A stretch of DNA of 64,000 nt from Sphingobium xanthum. GTDB taxonomy: Bacteria > Pseudomonadota > Alphaproteobacteria > Sphingomonadales > Sphingomonadaceae. The first letter of the stretch is position 1; each line of letters begins with the position of its first letter. The notes under the pieces are model-generated. The model saw only the letters and a program-made list of their open reading frames with translations. It did no database searches and had not been told where the DNA came from. This document shows positions 17,031 to 26,344 of the stretch, in pieces. The stretch lies in NCBI RefSeq assembly GCF_019737615.1, contig NZ_JAHKKS010000002.1, positions 496,001 through 560,000 of the forward strand, written 5' to 3'. The position numbers and the translations under genes were made by a program.

Positions 17031-18110
17031 ATGTCCGTCCTCACTTCCGTCCCCCCCGTCACCACCGCTGCGGCCTGGCGCGGAGATCGCCTGACGGAAA
17101 AGGGTGGCTGGATCTATGAGCTTTCGGCCGAGCAGGTCAATGAACTCGAACGGCTGGGTGCGCGGTTCGTGGCGGAAGATCCGGATCTTCGCACCGTTCA
17201 GGCCGGGGACTTCCCGCTGGACACCGTGCGCGACGCGGTGGAGCAATGGCGCAACGAAGTCGATTTTGGGCGCGGCTTCATCCTGGTGCGGGGCCTGCGC
17301 ACTTATCTCTATTCCGACGCGCTCTCCGCCGCGATCTACTATATTCTGGGCCTCTACATGGGCGACCCGATCCGGCAGAACGAGATGGGCGACCTGATCG
17401 ATCATGTCTACGCGACATCGGACAAGACCATGGACGACCCCACGGCCAAGTCCTCCAAGGTGCGTGACCAGCTCGTCTATCACTCGGACAGCTCGGACAT
17501 CGTGGCGCTGATGTGCCTGCGCCCGGCCAGGTCGGGCGGCGCCTCCTGTCTCGTCTCCGGCGCCGAGATCTACAATGAGATCCTGCGCCGCCGTCCCGAT
17601 CTGGCGCCGCTGCTGCTGCAGCCGTTTCACTGGGATTGGCGCCGGCAGGATCGTGAAGCGCCTGCCGACACCTATGTCTCGCCGGTCATCTCGATGGTCG
17701 ATGGCGTGTTCAGCATGTATGCCGGATCGCTCTACATCGTTACCGCGCAGAATTATCCCGGCGTACCGAAACTCACCGAAGACCAGCTCGAGGTGCTGCG
17801 GCTGTTCGACGAGATCACTTATGAGCCGGGCATGGCGATCGAGATGGATTTCCGTCCCGGCGATATCCAGTGGCTCTCCAACTATGCCGCGCTCCACGCA
17901 CGCACGCGCTTCGACGACTGGCCGGAGCCGCAACGCCGCCGTCATCTGCTGCGCCTGTGGTTGAGCAGCAAGACGGATCGGCCGGTCGTGCCGGACTTCG
18001 GCAAGAACGGCGTCGTGCTGAAGCGCTCCGCACCACGCGACGGCAGCAGCGAACATCCCGAGGCGCGCTTCTCGGTCGCGACGATGTCCGTGCCGCGCCT
18101 GCTCAGCTGA
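17031..18110 (+). CDS. TauD/TfdA-family 2-oxoglutarate/Fe(II) dioxygenase
   Basis: A 359-aa non-heme iron oxygenase. The Fe ligands are the H-x-D of VYHSDSSD (about residue 151) and the distal His of AALHARTRFDD (about residue 288), followed by RRRHLLRLWLS with the 2-oxoglutarate-binding Arg. This longer TfdA-like subgroup is often found in catabolic clusters. It is a single plus-strand gene convergent with the isochorismatase (4 bp between stops). The substrate is unknown; the surrounding genes point to breakdown of nitrogen compounds. Confidence 0.85.
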   Translation: MSVLTSVPPVTTAAAWRGDRLTEKGGWIYELSAEQVNELERLGARFVAEDPDLRTVQAGDFPLDTVRDAVEQWRNEVDFGRGFILVRGLRTYLYSDALSAAIYYILGLYMGDPIRQNEMGDLIDHVYATSDKTMDDPTAKSSKVRDQLVYHSDSSDIVALMCLRPARSGGASCLVSGAEIYNEILRRRPDLAPLLLQPFHWDWRRQDREAPADTYVSPVISMVDGVFSMYAGSLYIVTAQNYPGVPKLTEDQLEVLRLFDEITYEPGMAIEMDFRPGDIQWLSNYAALHARTRFDDWPEPQRRRHLLRLWLSSKTDRPVVPDFGKNGVVLKRSAPRDGSSEHPEARFSVATMSVPRLLS

Positions 18111-18114
18111 GCGC

Positions 18115-18786
18115 TCAGCCCTCGCCCAGCATCGCGCAGACCGCGTCGGTCGTTCGCACATCGGCAAAGGTTAGCCGCAGGTTGAGCAGTGCCGCGTTAT
18201 GCTCGGCGTCGCTCAAGGCGGCCGTCGCATCCGAGACCAATATCACCTTGTGCCCCATCATGTTGCCGTCGCGCGCGGTGCTTTCGCAGCAGACATTGGT
18301 GAGCGTCCCGGCGATCACCAGCATCTCGGTGCGGTGCTTCATCAGCGCCTGTTCGAGCGCCCGGTCCGGGCAAAGCAAGGCGCTGTATCGATATTTGTCG
18401 ATCACGATGTCGTCCGGCCCGACCGCCATTGCGGGGTGCAATTCGTGGGCGTGTGCGCCCGCCACCATCGCTTCGACGGCGCACGCCACGCGAGGATCGC
18501 TCATGTCATATTGCCACGCGGGCATGGCCCGTGGCGGCGCGGCGCTCACCGTCTGCCGTGTCCAGATCACGCGCCCGCCAGCAGCCCGCATCGCCGCAGC
18601 GAGCCGGTTCACCGCCGGAATGATGCCGAGCGCGTAAGGATTGCCGAACACTTCCTGCTCGCAAAGGAAGATGCGCTGCATGTCGATCACCACGAGAGCG
18701 GTGCGGGCGGGATCGATCGTCTCGAACAGGTTGAGCCCGCTGCCCCGCGCGACTGCCCAGTCGGGAAGATCGATCCGGTGCTTCAT
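18115..18786 (-). CDS. Isochorismatase-family cysteine hydrolase
   Basis: A 223-aa hydrolase with the Asp-Lys-Cys triad of the family: Asp in ALVVIDMQRI, Lys in IVIDKYRYS, and Cys in TLTNVCCES (the TNVC signature of N-carbamoyl amidohydrolases, ureidoacrylate and nicotinamide amidases). It is likely to cleave a C-N bond of a carbamoyl or amide compound. Its start overlaps the stop of the SDR gene by ATGA, so the two are one transcription unit. A second, different isochorismatase is encoded at 21,870. Confidence 0.83.
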   Translation of the reverse strand: MKHRIDLPDWAVARGSGLNLFETIDPARTALVVIDMQRIFLCEQEVFGNPYALGIIPAVNRLAAAMRAAGGRVIWTRQTVSAAPPRAMPAWQYDMSDPRVACAVEAMVAGAHAHELHPAMAVGPDDIVIDKYRYSALLCPDRALEQALMKHRTEMLVIAGTLTNVCCESTARDGNMMGHKVILVSDATAALSDAEHNAALLNLRLTFADVRTTDAVCAMLGEG

Positions 18787-19613
18787 GCGTCATGCGCGAT
18801 GGAGAGCGACAGCGTCTCCCAGCGCTTCATCTCGCCCTCGATCAGCTCGAAATGCTCGTTGGCGTGGCGCAGCGCATCCTCGCCGAGGAACAGATGCTGC
18901 GCCGCCGGTTCGGCCGCCAGAGCGATCAGGATCGCGGCGGCCGCCTTGGCCGGGTCGCCATGTTCCCTGCCCCGCCCGGCGACCAGGCTCTGCTTGGACT
19001 GGCGCGCGCCGTCGTCATAATCGGGGATCTGCCGAGCCGCCTCGACGAGACCTCCCGAGGCGAAGCTGGTGCGCAACCCCCCGGGAGCCACATTGATCAC
19101 CTGAATGCCCAACGGGCGCACTTCCTGCGCCAATGTCTGGCCGATGCATTCGAAGGCATATTTGCTCGCGCCATAGATGCCGGTGCCCCACCATGGCGCG
19201 AAACCGCTGAGCGAGGTGATGTTGACGATCCGCCCGCTGCGCCGCGCGCGCATCGCCGGCAGAACGGCCTGAATCATCGCGATTGCGCCCCACAGATTGA
19301 CGTCGAACAGCGCCTTTGCCTCGGCGATGCTGGTCTCCTCTATCGCGCCGACCATGCCGTAGCCGGCATTGTTGACCAGCGTGTCGATGCGATCGATGAC
19401 CTTCTCCGCCGCCGCGACCGCGCCGGCGGCCGCGTCGTGATCGGACACGTCCAGGATGACGCTGAATGCCCGGCCCGGCGCGAGCGCCTCGAACGCTTCT
19501 GCGTCGGGCTCCCGGCGACATGTGCCGACGACGGAGTCGCCCTGGGCCAGCACAGCCTGTGCCAGTGCCTTGCCGAGCCCGTTGCTAGCGCCCGTAATCA
19601 TCCAGTTCGCCAC
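18783..19613 (-). CDS. Short-chain dehydrogenase/reductase (SDR)
   Basis: A 276-aa classical SDR: MITGASNGLGKAL (NAD(P) loop), NNAGYGMVGAIEE, the Ser of NITSLSGFA, and the YxxxK catalytic pair in YGASKYAFE. The start is taken as GTG 19,613, with gggag upstream, because it puts the Rossmann strand at the N-terminus; the longer ORF would add ~53 non-conserved residues. It is translationally coupled to the downstream isochorismatase. The subgroup includes oxidoreductases that prefer NADP; the substrate is unknown. Confidence 0.86.
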   Translation of the reverse strand: MANWMITGASNGLGKALAQAVLAQGDSVVGTCRREPDAEAFEALAPGRAFSVILDVSDHDAAAGAVAAAEKVIDRIDTLVNNAGYGMVGAIEETSIAEAKALFDVNLWGAIAMIQAVLPAMRARRSGRIVNITSLSGFAPWWGTGIYGASKYAFECIGQTLAQEVRPLGIQVINVAPGGLRTSFASGGLVEAARQIPDYDDGARQSKQSLVAGRGREHGDPAKAAAAILIALAAEPAAQHLFLGEDALRHANEHFELIEGEMKRWETLSLSIAHDA

Positions 19614-19774
19614 GATGTTCGACTCCCGCTTCCTGTTCGTAAGGGCAGAATAGAGAGCGCGGCGCCGGACAGGCTTTGCAAGCCGCCACTCAAAACTTGC
19701 CGCGCGGCGCATGGCGGTGCTCAGCCCCTTGCCGTGGCGGAGACGGCATGGTCGGCTGCGCATCGGAGGCAAAG

Positions 19775-20716
19775 ATGCGCGTCACGGTGCTGGGTTCGAT
19801 CAATGTGGACACGATATTCTCGGTCTCCGCCCTCCCGCGCCCCGGCGAAACGGTGATGGCGAGCGGCAGCGTGCGGGCGCCGGGCGGCAAGGGGTCCAAT
19901 CAGGCCGTCGCGGCCGCGCGCATGGGCACATCGACGAGAATGATCGGCGCGGTGGGCGACGATGCGGACGGCGTCTGGATGCGGGGACTTCTCCAGGAAG
20001 ATGGTGTTGCGGTGGATATGGTGCTGACGCTGTCCGGGATCGCGACCGGGGCGGCGGTCATCGCGGTCGATGCGCGGGCCGAAAACCTGATCGTCGTTGC
20101 GCCCGGCGCCAATGCTTCGCTCACTTCGGCCGCGCTTCCGCCAGGGATCGACGATGTGCTTCTGGCACAGTTCGAAATCCCTCTCGAAACGATCGCCGCC
20201 GCCTTTGCGGCAGCACACGGGCCACGCATACTGAACGCCGCCCCGGCGCTCGTCGATGGCGCCTTCCTCTTCGCGGAGAGCGACATCGTCATCGTAAACG
20301 AGCATGAGCTTGCGCTGTATGCCGGCCGTGCTTCCGTCGAGACGCATGGGGACGCCGAAACAGCGGCACGATCGCTGATCTCCCATAGCGGTCAGGCGGT
20401 GGTCGTCACACTTGGAGCCGACGGCGCGCTGGCGGTCTGGCAGGATCGGGCGCTGCATGTGCCGGGCTTGCCCGTCAGCCCGGTCGATACTGTTGGCGCG
20501 GGGGATTGTTTCTGCGGCGCGCTGGCAGCCCTGATCGCGGAGGGTCTCACGCTCGAAGCGGCGCTGCCCATCGCCAATGCCGCGGCCGCGCTTTGCACGC
20601 AGGCGCGGGGCGCCGCGCCGGCGATGCCCCGCCGCGCAGCCGTCGAGGCCTTCTGCGACCTGCCAAAAGATCGTGCGTCGCCAGTCAAGAACCTGCCCGG
20701 GGTCCAGATAGATTAG
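19775..20716 (+). CDS. PfkB-family carbohydrate kinase, ribokinase-like
   Basis: A 313-aa sugar kinase. The N-terminal GSINVDTIFSVSALPRPGET and RAPGGKGSNQAVAAARMG are ribokinase (RbsK) hallmarks, and VDTVGAGDCFCGALAA carries the catalytic Asp and the anion hole. The start is ATG 19,775 with cggaggcaa directly upstream. It is the first gene of a plus-strand run continuing with a RutA/RutB-like pair. That context suggests phosphorylation of ribose released from a nucleoside; alternatively it may be a general ribokinase. It is divergent from the SDR gene. Confidence 0.85.
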   Translation: MRVTVLGSINVDTIFSVSALPRPGETVMASGSVRAPGGKGSNQAVAAARMGTSTRMIGAVGDDADGVWMRGLLQEDGVAVDMVLTLSGIATGAAVIAVDARAENLIVVAPGANASLTSAALPPGIDDVLLAQFEIPLETIAAAFAAAHGPRILNAAPALVDGAFLFAESDIVIVNEHELALYAGRASVETHGDAETAARSLISHSGQAVVVTLGADGALAVWQDRALHVPGLPVSPVDTVGAGDCFCGALAALIAEGLTLEAALPIANAAAALCTQARGAAPAMPRRAAVEAFCDLPKDRASPVKNLPGVQID

Positions 20717-20746
20717 TCTGCGACAAGCTTTGAAAGAAATGACAGC

Positions 20747-21877
20747 ATGACCGATCTGCCCATGCCCGCACCGTTCGGCCTGCCGTCCGACACGGGCGGC
20801 AAGGACATGGGCGTTTTCATGCCGATGGCCAATGGCGGCTGGATTCTGTCAAAAAACGCGCCCCGGCTCGACGGGTCCTACGATTACAACCGCAAGGTCG
20901 CGATCGCCGCGGAAGCCGCCGGCCTCGACTTCATCATGGCGATGGCCAAGTTCAAGGGCTACGGCGGCGAGATACGCCAGTGGGAGTCCTCGCTAGACTC
21001 GGTGCTGATGATGGCCGCACTGGCCGAGGCGACGAACCGGGTGAAGGTGTGGGCGACCATCCACACGATCCTCCAGAATCCCGGCGTCGCCGCGAAGATG
21101 ATCGCGACGCTCGACCAGATCAGCCACGGCCGCGCCGGGCTCAATCTCGTCACGGGATCCTATAAAGGCGAGTTCGCGCAATTCGGCGCCTGGCCCGAAG
21201 GTGTCGATCACGACGGCCGCTATGACCTCGCCTATGAATGGATTCGCGCCATTAAAAGGCTGTGGAGCGAGGACAGCGTCACGTCTCACGGCACATATTT
21301 CACGCTCGAGGATGCGACCTCTTGGCCCAAACCGTCGCGCCAGCCCTTCACCGTCTGCGCGGGCACCTCCGGCAAGGGCATGCAGTTCACCGCGGACGAG
21401 ATGCACGCGATCTTCCTCTCCGGCGGCGATCCGGTCCAGCTGGGCGAAGCCAGCCGCGTCGCCAAGGAAACCGCCGCGAAACAGGGGCGCTACATGCGCA
21501 CTTACTCGATGATGACGATCGTCTTCGGCGAGACGGACGCGCAGGCGCAGGCGACCGCCGACCATTTCCGCGCGGGCCTCGACGAGGGCGCCCTGAACGG
21601 CATGCTGCGCGCCTACGGCTTTTTCGATCGCGAACAGGGCGGCAAGGAGAATGCCTTTGTCGAAAAGGCGCGATCCACCTTCATGGCGCCTTATGTGCTC
21701 GGCACGCCGGAAACCGTCGTCGATCGGCTGAGCGAGCTGTTCGAAGTGTCGGGCACGGATGGGCTCATGCTGATCTTCCCTGACTATCTGACCGGCATGC
21801 CCTTGTTCGGCGAGGAAGTGCTGCCGAAGCTGCGCGCGCGATTCCCGGGTCGAATACCCGAGGCAGCGCATGGCTGA
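20747..21877 (+). CDS. RutA-like flavin-dependent monooxygenase (luciferase-like family)
   Basis: A 376-aa two-component-type FMN monooxygenase. Its sequence follows E. coli RutA as I remember it: GVFMPMANGGWILSKNAP (GVFVPIGNNGWLISTHAP in RutA), SISGGR-like LDQISHGRAGLNLVTG, and a C-terminal GLMLIFPDYLTGMPLFGEEVLP. RutA opens the uracil ring using FMNH2 supplied by a reductase. Some features are nearer to SfnG (dimethylsulfone monooxygenase), so the substrate may not be uracil. The next gene, a RutB-like amidohydrolase, overlaps it by 8 bp, supporting ring opening then amide hydrolysis. No flavin reductase (RutF) is encoded nearby. Confidence 0.82.
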   Translation: MTDLPMPAPFGLPSDTGGKDMGVFMPMANGGWILSKNAPRLDGSYDYNRKVAIAAEAAGLDFIMAMAKFKGYGGEIRQWESSLDSVLMMAALAEATNRVKVWATIHTILQNPGVAAKMIATLDQISHGRAGLNLVTGSYKGEFAQFGAWPEGVDHDGRYDLAYEWIRAIKRLWSEDSVTSHGTYFTLEDATSWPKPSRQPFTVCAGTSGKGMQFTADEMHAIFLSGGDPVQLGEASRVAKETAAKQGRYMRTYSMMTIVFGETDAQAQATADHFRAGLDEGALNGMLRAYGFFDREQGGKENAFVEKARSTFMAPYVLGTPETVVDRLSELFEVSGTDGLMLIFPDYLTGMPLFGEEVLPKLRARFPGRIPEAAHG

Positions 21878-22523
21878 TGCCGCGACGCTGCCGCATGTCG
21901 GCGCGAACGACCTGAAAGACATGCTGACGCCAGCCACGACCGCTCTGGTCGTGGTGGACGTGCAGACTGATTTCGCCTCGCCGGAAGGACTGCTCGGCCG
22001 CGTCGGCACAGATCTCTCCTCGGTGCCGCCAGCGCTCGCGAACATCATTGCGCTGATCGCCACCGCCCGAAAGGCCGGCGCCACCCTCGCCTTCATGCGC
22101 GTGGTGACCAGCCCGAAAACGGATTCCAACGCCCTCAAGACCCTGATGGCGCGCAAAGGCATGCCTGGCGGCGAGGCGATCTGCCGCAGCGACGATGGCG
22201 GTGCGGACTATCATGTCGTGACCGCCGAACCGGGCGATATCCAGATCGACAAGCTGCTCTACGACAGCTTCCACGGCACCGATCTCGATGCGCAGCTGCG
22301 CGCACGGGGCATCGAGACGCTCCTGATCACCGGATTCAGCACCGACTGCTGCGTCGATCAGACGGCGCGCGCCGCCTTCCACCGCGATTATCACGCTTTC
22401 ATCGTCTCGGATGCCTGCGCCGCCTATGATGACGACCTCCATGTAAGCGCGCTCAACATCCTCCAGAAGAATTGCGCGCTGCTTGTCGCCAGCGAAGCCG
22501 TGCTGTCCGCATGGGCCCGATGA
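21870..22523 (+). CDS. RutB-like isochorismatase-family amidohydrolase
   Basis: A 217-aa cysteine hydrolase with Asp in LVVVDVQTDFAS, Lys in IQIDKLLYDSF, and Cys in GFSTDCCVDQTARAA. RutB removes carbamate from (peroxy)ureidoacrylate after RutA action. The coupled overlap with the RutA-like gene is the best evidence that the two enzymes act in turn. It is distinct in sequence from the isochorismatase at 18,115. Confidence 0.82.
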   Translation: MADAATLPHVGANDLKDMLTPATTALVVVDVQTDFASPEGLLGRVGTDLSSVPPALANIIALIATARKAGATLAFMRVVTSPKTDSNALKTLMARKGMPGGEAICRSDDGGADYHVVTAEPGDIQIDKLLYDSFHGTDLDAQLRARGIETLLITGFSTDCCVDQTARAAFHRDYHAFIVSDACAAYDDDLHVSALNILQKNCALLVASEAVLSAWAR

Positions 22524-22554
22524 TCGCCCCCGCGATGCGCCGGGCGCCGCGGGC

Positions 22555-23532
22555 ATGATCCCCTATCAGCCGCCCTCCGCGACCGCGCAGATCCCGGTCG
22601 TCGATCTCTCCGGCAGCTTCGCCGATCCGAAGCATCGACAGATGGCCGCCGATGCGATCCATCGTGCCTGCCGCGAGATCGGATTTTTCTACGTGTCCGG
22701 CCATGGCATCGATGCGGAGCTGATCTCGGGGCAGCTCGAGGCGGCACGACACTTCTTTGCCCAAGAGGAGCTGGCCAAGCGTGCCGTCGCGCGCATGAAT
22801 TCGCCCTGCTGGCGCGGCTATGAGGGGCCGGGCGCGCAGACCCTCGACCCCGGATCGGCACCCGATCACAAGGAAAGCTATTCGATCGCCGTCGATCTGC
22901 CAGAGGACCATCCCTGGGTGATCGCGGGACTGCCCGGCCAGGGCGCCAATCAATGGCCCGAGGCGATTCCCGGCTTCGTCGAGCAGATGCTGGCCTATCA
23001 GGCAGCGATGATCCGGCTGGGCCGGCATCTCATGGGCTTGCTCGCCATGTCGGTAGACCTGCCCTACGGCTATTTTCGCTCGGGACTCGGCCAGCCGCAA
23101 TGCGGTATCCGCCTGCTGCGCTACCCCTCCCAGCCGGCCGATGCACCGGACAATCTGCTCGGCGCGGGCGCGCATACCGACTGGGGATCGATCACCATCC
23201 TGCTGCAGGGCGCGATCGCCGGACTGGAAGTACGCAACGCCGATGGCGCCTGGATTGGCGCGACGCCGATCCCCGGCACCTTCGTCATCAATATCGGCCA
23301 GATGATGGAGCGGTTCACCGCCGGCATCTACCGCGCGACCATGCACCGCGTCTGCAACAACGCAGCGGACACCGCGCGCTATTCCGTTGCCTCCTTCTTC
23401 GAGCTGGAGCCGCTTTACCGCATGGGTCGGGCACCCACCTGCCCTGCCGATCCCGCCTATCCCGACACCGCCGAGTTCACCATCGGCGATCACATCGAAC
23501 AGATGGCGCGCGCCTCCTATGCGCCGGTATGA
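22555..23532 (+). CDS. Isopenicillin-N-synthase-type 2-oxoglutarate/Fe(II) dioxygenase
   Basis: A 325-aa protein with the DIOX_N domain (IPVVDLSG at residue ~13, GFFYVSGHGID) and the catalytic jelly roll: Fe ligands H-x-D in GAHTDWGS (about residue 205) and His in TMHRVCN (about 263), with the RYSVASF R-x-S for 2-oxoglutarate. Relatives include thymine/xanthine hydroxylases and guanidino-compound hydroxylases. ATG 22,555 puts the conserved N-terminus in place. It lies in the RutA/RutB-like run and may hydroxylate or demethylate a base or side-chain before ring cleavage; this is inference. Confidence 0.85.
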   Translation: MIPYQPPSATAQIPVVDLSGSFADPKHRQMAADAIHRACREIGFFYVSGHGIDAELISGQLEAARHFFAQEELAKRAVARMNSPCWRGYEGPGAQTLDPGSAPDHKESYSIAVDLPEDHPWVIAGLPGQGANQWPEAIPGFVEQMLAYQAAMIRLGRHLMGLLAMSVDLPYGYFRSGLGQPQCGIRLLRYPSQPADAPDNLLGAGAHTDWGSITILLQGAIAGLEVRNADGAWIGATPIPGTFVINIGQMMERFTAGIYRATMHRVCNNAADTARYSVASFFELEPLYRMGRAPTCPADPAYPDTAEFTIGDHIEQMARASYAPV

Positions 23533-23545
23533 AGGGTTTGCAGGC

Positions 23546-24802
23546 ATGAGCAGCGCGCGGCAGCAGAAGCTGGGGGTTCTCGCCGCCTGCACGATCGGCA
23601 ACATCGTGAGCAAGACCCCGGCGGTGCAGGCCGTGTTCGGCACCTTCCTGGTACCCCTGTCCGAGGCTTTCGGCTGGCCCCGCGCCGCGATTTCCGTCGT
23701 GCTGACGATCATGGCGCTGACAGCGGCTGTCATCTACCCGCTGGCGGGTCGAGTGGCGGATACGCGCGGGGCGCGGTCGATTCTCATCCCGAGCCTGTTC
23801 GTCTATGCTGTCGCCGTTGCCTCGCTCGCCCTGATGGATGGCACGCTGTGGCAATTCTACGCGGTCTTCTTCGTCATCGGGAGCTTCGGGTCGATAGCCT
23901 CCACGCCGATCTATTCGAAGGTGGTCGCCGAGTGGTTCGATCGGGGACGCGGCACGGCGCTCGGGATCAGCGCGGGCCTCGGCAACGGCCTTGGCGCCGT
24001 ATTTTTCCCTGTGATCGCGGCGATCGTCGTCAGCCAATATGGCTGGCGGACGGGCTATGCCGTCATCGGCACGCTGGTGCTGCTGATCGGCCTGCCGACC
24101 ATGCTGGCGCTCCTGCGCGACGCACCCCGATCCGCTCCCGCCGCGACAGGCGAAGCGACGGCCTCCGTGAGTGGCATGGGATTGCGTGAAGCTCTGGGGC
24201 GGCCACATTTCTGGCTCATCATCGTTGCGGTCGCCTCGGGCGGCGGCGCCACGACCGCGATCTTCAGCCATGTCGTCCCGATCCTCACCGATCGCGGCTA
24301 TGGCATCGATGTCGCGACGACCGTGCTGAGCATCTTCGCGCTCACCACCTCCGCCGCACAGATCCTGTGCGGTCGGCTCATGGATCGGTTCCAGACGCCG
24401 CGCATCGTAATCCCGACCGTCGCCATGGCGATCGTCGGCCTGATTCTGCTCGAATTCGGCACGGGCCTGGCGACGCTGGCGCTGGCCGGCCTGCTGCTGG
24501 GCATCGGGATGGGATCGCAATATGGCGCCCTGCCCTATTTCATCTCCCGCTATTTTGGGATGCGCGCTTTCGGCGCGATCATCGGCACCATGTATTCCGC
24601 GGTGATCGCGATGCAAGGCATCACGCCGGTCCTGCTCGATCACGCCTATGACGTGCAGGGCACATATCGCTTCGCCGTCCTTGCTGCCTGCACCGCGCTC
24701 GCGGGCGCGACGGCCCTGCTGCTCCTGCTCCCGGGCTATCCGGACCGCGCAGAGGCCGCACCCGTCATGCCAGACGCCGACCCCGCCGTGGCGACGGCAT
24801 GA
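23546..24802 (+). CDS. MFS transporter
   Basis: A 418-aa polytopic inner-membrane protein with about 12 hydrophobic segments and the loop 2-3 motif GRVADTRGARSILIPS. The OFA/monocarboxylate-like look (FGWPRAAISVVLTI near TM1-2) fits an organic anion or small-molecule symporter. The start is ATG 23,546, 13 bp after the dioxygenase stop. It probably imports the substrate broken down by the surrounding enzymes. A related carrier (FGW/LGW-A motif) is encoded at 34,685. Confidence 0.85.
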   Translation: MSSARQQKLGVLAACTIGNIVSKTPAVQAVFGTFLVPLSEAFGWPRAAISVVLTIMALTAAVIYPLAGRVADTRGARSILIPSLFVYAVAVASLALMDGTLWQFYAVFFVIGSFGSIASTPIYSKVVAEWFDRGRGTALGISAGLGNGLGAVFFPVIAAIVVSQYGWRTGYAVIGTLVLLIGLPTMLALLRDAPRSAPAATGEATASVSGMGLREALGRPHFWLIIVAVASGGGATTAIFSHVVPILTDRGYGIDVATTVLSIFALTTSAAQILCGRLMDRFQTPRIVIPTVAMAIVGLILLEFGTGLATLALAGLLLGIGMGSQYGALPYFISRYFGMRAFGAIIGTMYSAVIAMQGITPVLLDHAYDVQGTYRFAVLAACTALAGATALLLLLPGYPDRAEAAPVMPDADPAVATA

Positions 24803-24832
24803 CACGATCAATGAACCAGGCAGACCGACATC

Positions 24833-26236
24833 ATGGCTGAGCGCCCCGATCCCATCATCCCCACCTTCGCCGACCCCGAGCGCGCACCCTATCAGGTGAG
24901 CGACGCGGAGCGCGACGCCGTCGCCGCGCAGATCGATATCGACGAGCTCGTCGAACTGGCGCTCACGCTCGGCAACATCCTCGCACCCTCCCGCTCCGAG
25001 GCCGCGGCGGCCGCCTTCGTCCACGACTGGATGGCGAACGAGGGCTTCTCGCCGCGCAAGGTCGGCGCGACGCCCGAGCGGCCGAATGTGATCGGCGAAT
25101 ATGGCGGCCATGGCATCGGCGCCAATCTGCTCTTCACCGCGCATCTCGATACCGAAAGCCCCAGCGGCATCGCGCATCAGGACCGGTTCCGCTATCGCCC
25201 CACCACGCTGGCGGATCCGGAATGGACGCAATGCTGGATCGAGGACGGGCGGCTGCGCGGCTATCCGATCTCCAACGATCGCGGGCCGATGTCCTGCTTC
25301 CTCATCGCGGCCAAGGCGCTGCGCAAGGCAGAGATCACGCTGGCCGGCAAGACCTGGATCACGGCCTGCCCCGGCGAGATCGGTCCGGAGCCGATCGAGG
25401 AATATGAGGGCATCCAATATTGCGGAAAGGATATCGGCGCCCATTATCTCTTCCATCATGGCGGGGTCGCGCCGGACTACGCCATCGCTGCGGAGGGCAC
25501 CGATTTCGGATTGACCTGGAACGGCTGCGGCTATGCGCTGTTCCGCATCCGCCTTTATGGCCAGGGCGTCTTCACGCCGATCCTCGATGCGCCGGCCGAT
25601 CCCGCCGCGCATCCCAATCCGATCTATCGCCTTGGCCCCGCGATCGATGCCATTCACCGCTGGAGCCGGGAATGGGAAGCCGCGTCGATCCTCGATCTGC
25701 CGGGCGGGCATGTCATCCCGAAGGTACAGCTCGCGTCCGTTCGCGGTGGTGCGCCGTTCGATTTCGGCGCGGGGACGGAAGTCTGCGCGCTCTATCTCGA
25801 TGTGATCCTGAATCCGCGCCAGAAGGCGGCAGACGCGATGCACGGCATCATGGCGGCGATGCGCACGGTCGACCTTGCCGGCTTCGATGTCGAACCGGTG
25901 GTCGTGCGCCATGGCTTCGAAGCGCGTGACGACGAGGTCGCGCCGCTGGCCGGCGCGCTCGATGCCGCGACCCGGCTGGCGCGCGGCACGCCCGTCGAGC
26001 GCGCGCACCCCGTCTATTCCAGCATGTGGCGGGACCACAATGTGTTCAACATGCACCGCGTGCCGGCCATCACGACCGGCATGCCGCGCTGGCGCCCGAC
26101 ACCGCAGGACATGGCATCGAGCACGCTTGTCTATGCGCTCACCATGCTCGCCGTCTGCGGCCGCGGACCGGATGGCGTCGGCCAGGTAACGGCAACGTCG
26201 GTGTACGGAGACGATACAGCGCCGTTCGACGCCTGA
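24833..26236 (+). CDS. M20-type zinc amidohydrolase with atypical metal site
   Basis: A 467-aa protein similar in plan to acetylornithine deacetylase/peptidase M20. It has TAHLDTES (the H-x-D metal motif), NDRGPMS (equivalent of the bridging-Asp NDKG motif) and a final MWRDHNVFNMHRVPAITTG. The usual double-Glu (EE) motif reads CPGEIGPEP, and the dimerisation-domain His loop (usually xAAHAS) reads GQGVFTP. The metal site and substrate pocket therefore differ from standard members. As the last gene of the run it may hydrolyse a ureido or amide product. Substrate unknown. Confidence 0.72.
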   Translation: MAERPDPIIPTFADPERAPYQVSDAERDAVAAQIDIDELVELALTLGNILAPSRSEAAAAAFVHDWMANEGFSPRKVGATPERPNVIGEYGGHGIGANLLFTAHLDTESPSGIAHQDRFRYRPTTLADPEWTQCWIEDGRLRGYPISNDRGPMSCFLIAAKALRKAEITLAGKTWITACPGEIGPEPIEEYEGIQYCGKDIGAHYLFHHGGVAPDYAIAAEGTDFGLTWNGCGYALFRIRLYGQGVFTPILDAPADPAAHPNPIYRLGPAIDAIHRWSREWEAASILDLPGGHVIPKVQLASVRGGAPFDFGAGTEVCALYLDVILNPRQKAADAMHGIMAAMRTVDLAGFDVEPVVVRHGFEARDDEVAPLAGALDAATRLARGTPVERAHPVYSSMWRDHNVFNMHRVPAITTGMPRWRPTPQDMASSTLVYALTMLAVCGRGPDGVGQVTATSVYGDDTAPFDA

Positions 26237-26344
26237 CCAAAGGATGGATTGACGAGGGCGGCCAACCCCACCTAGCTTCGGCGCAGCCGGCGGCAGACCG
26301 GCATGGGTGGGAGAGGCAGCCGCTAACATGGATGCCGTTGCCAC

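Noticed and set aside
16869-18167. A 432-codon minus-strand frame starting next to tRNA-Lys
   Set aside because: Antisense to the TfdA-like dioxygenase with intact iron ligands; no recognisable protein.
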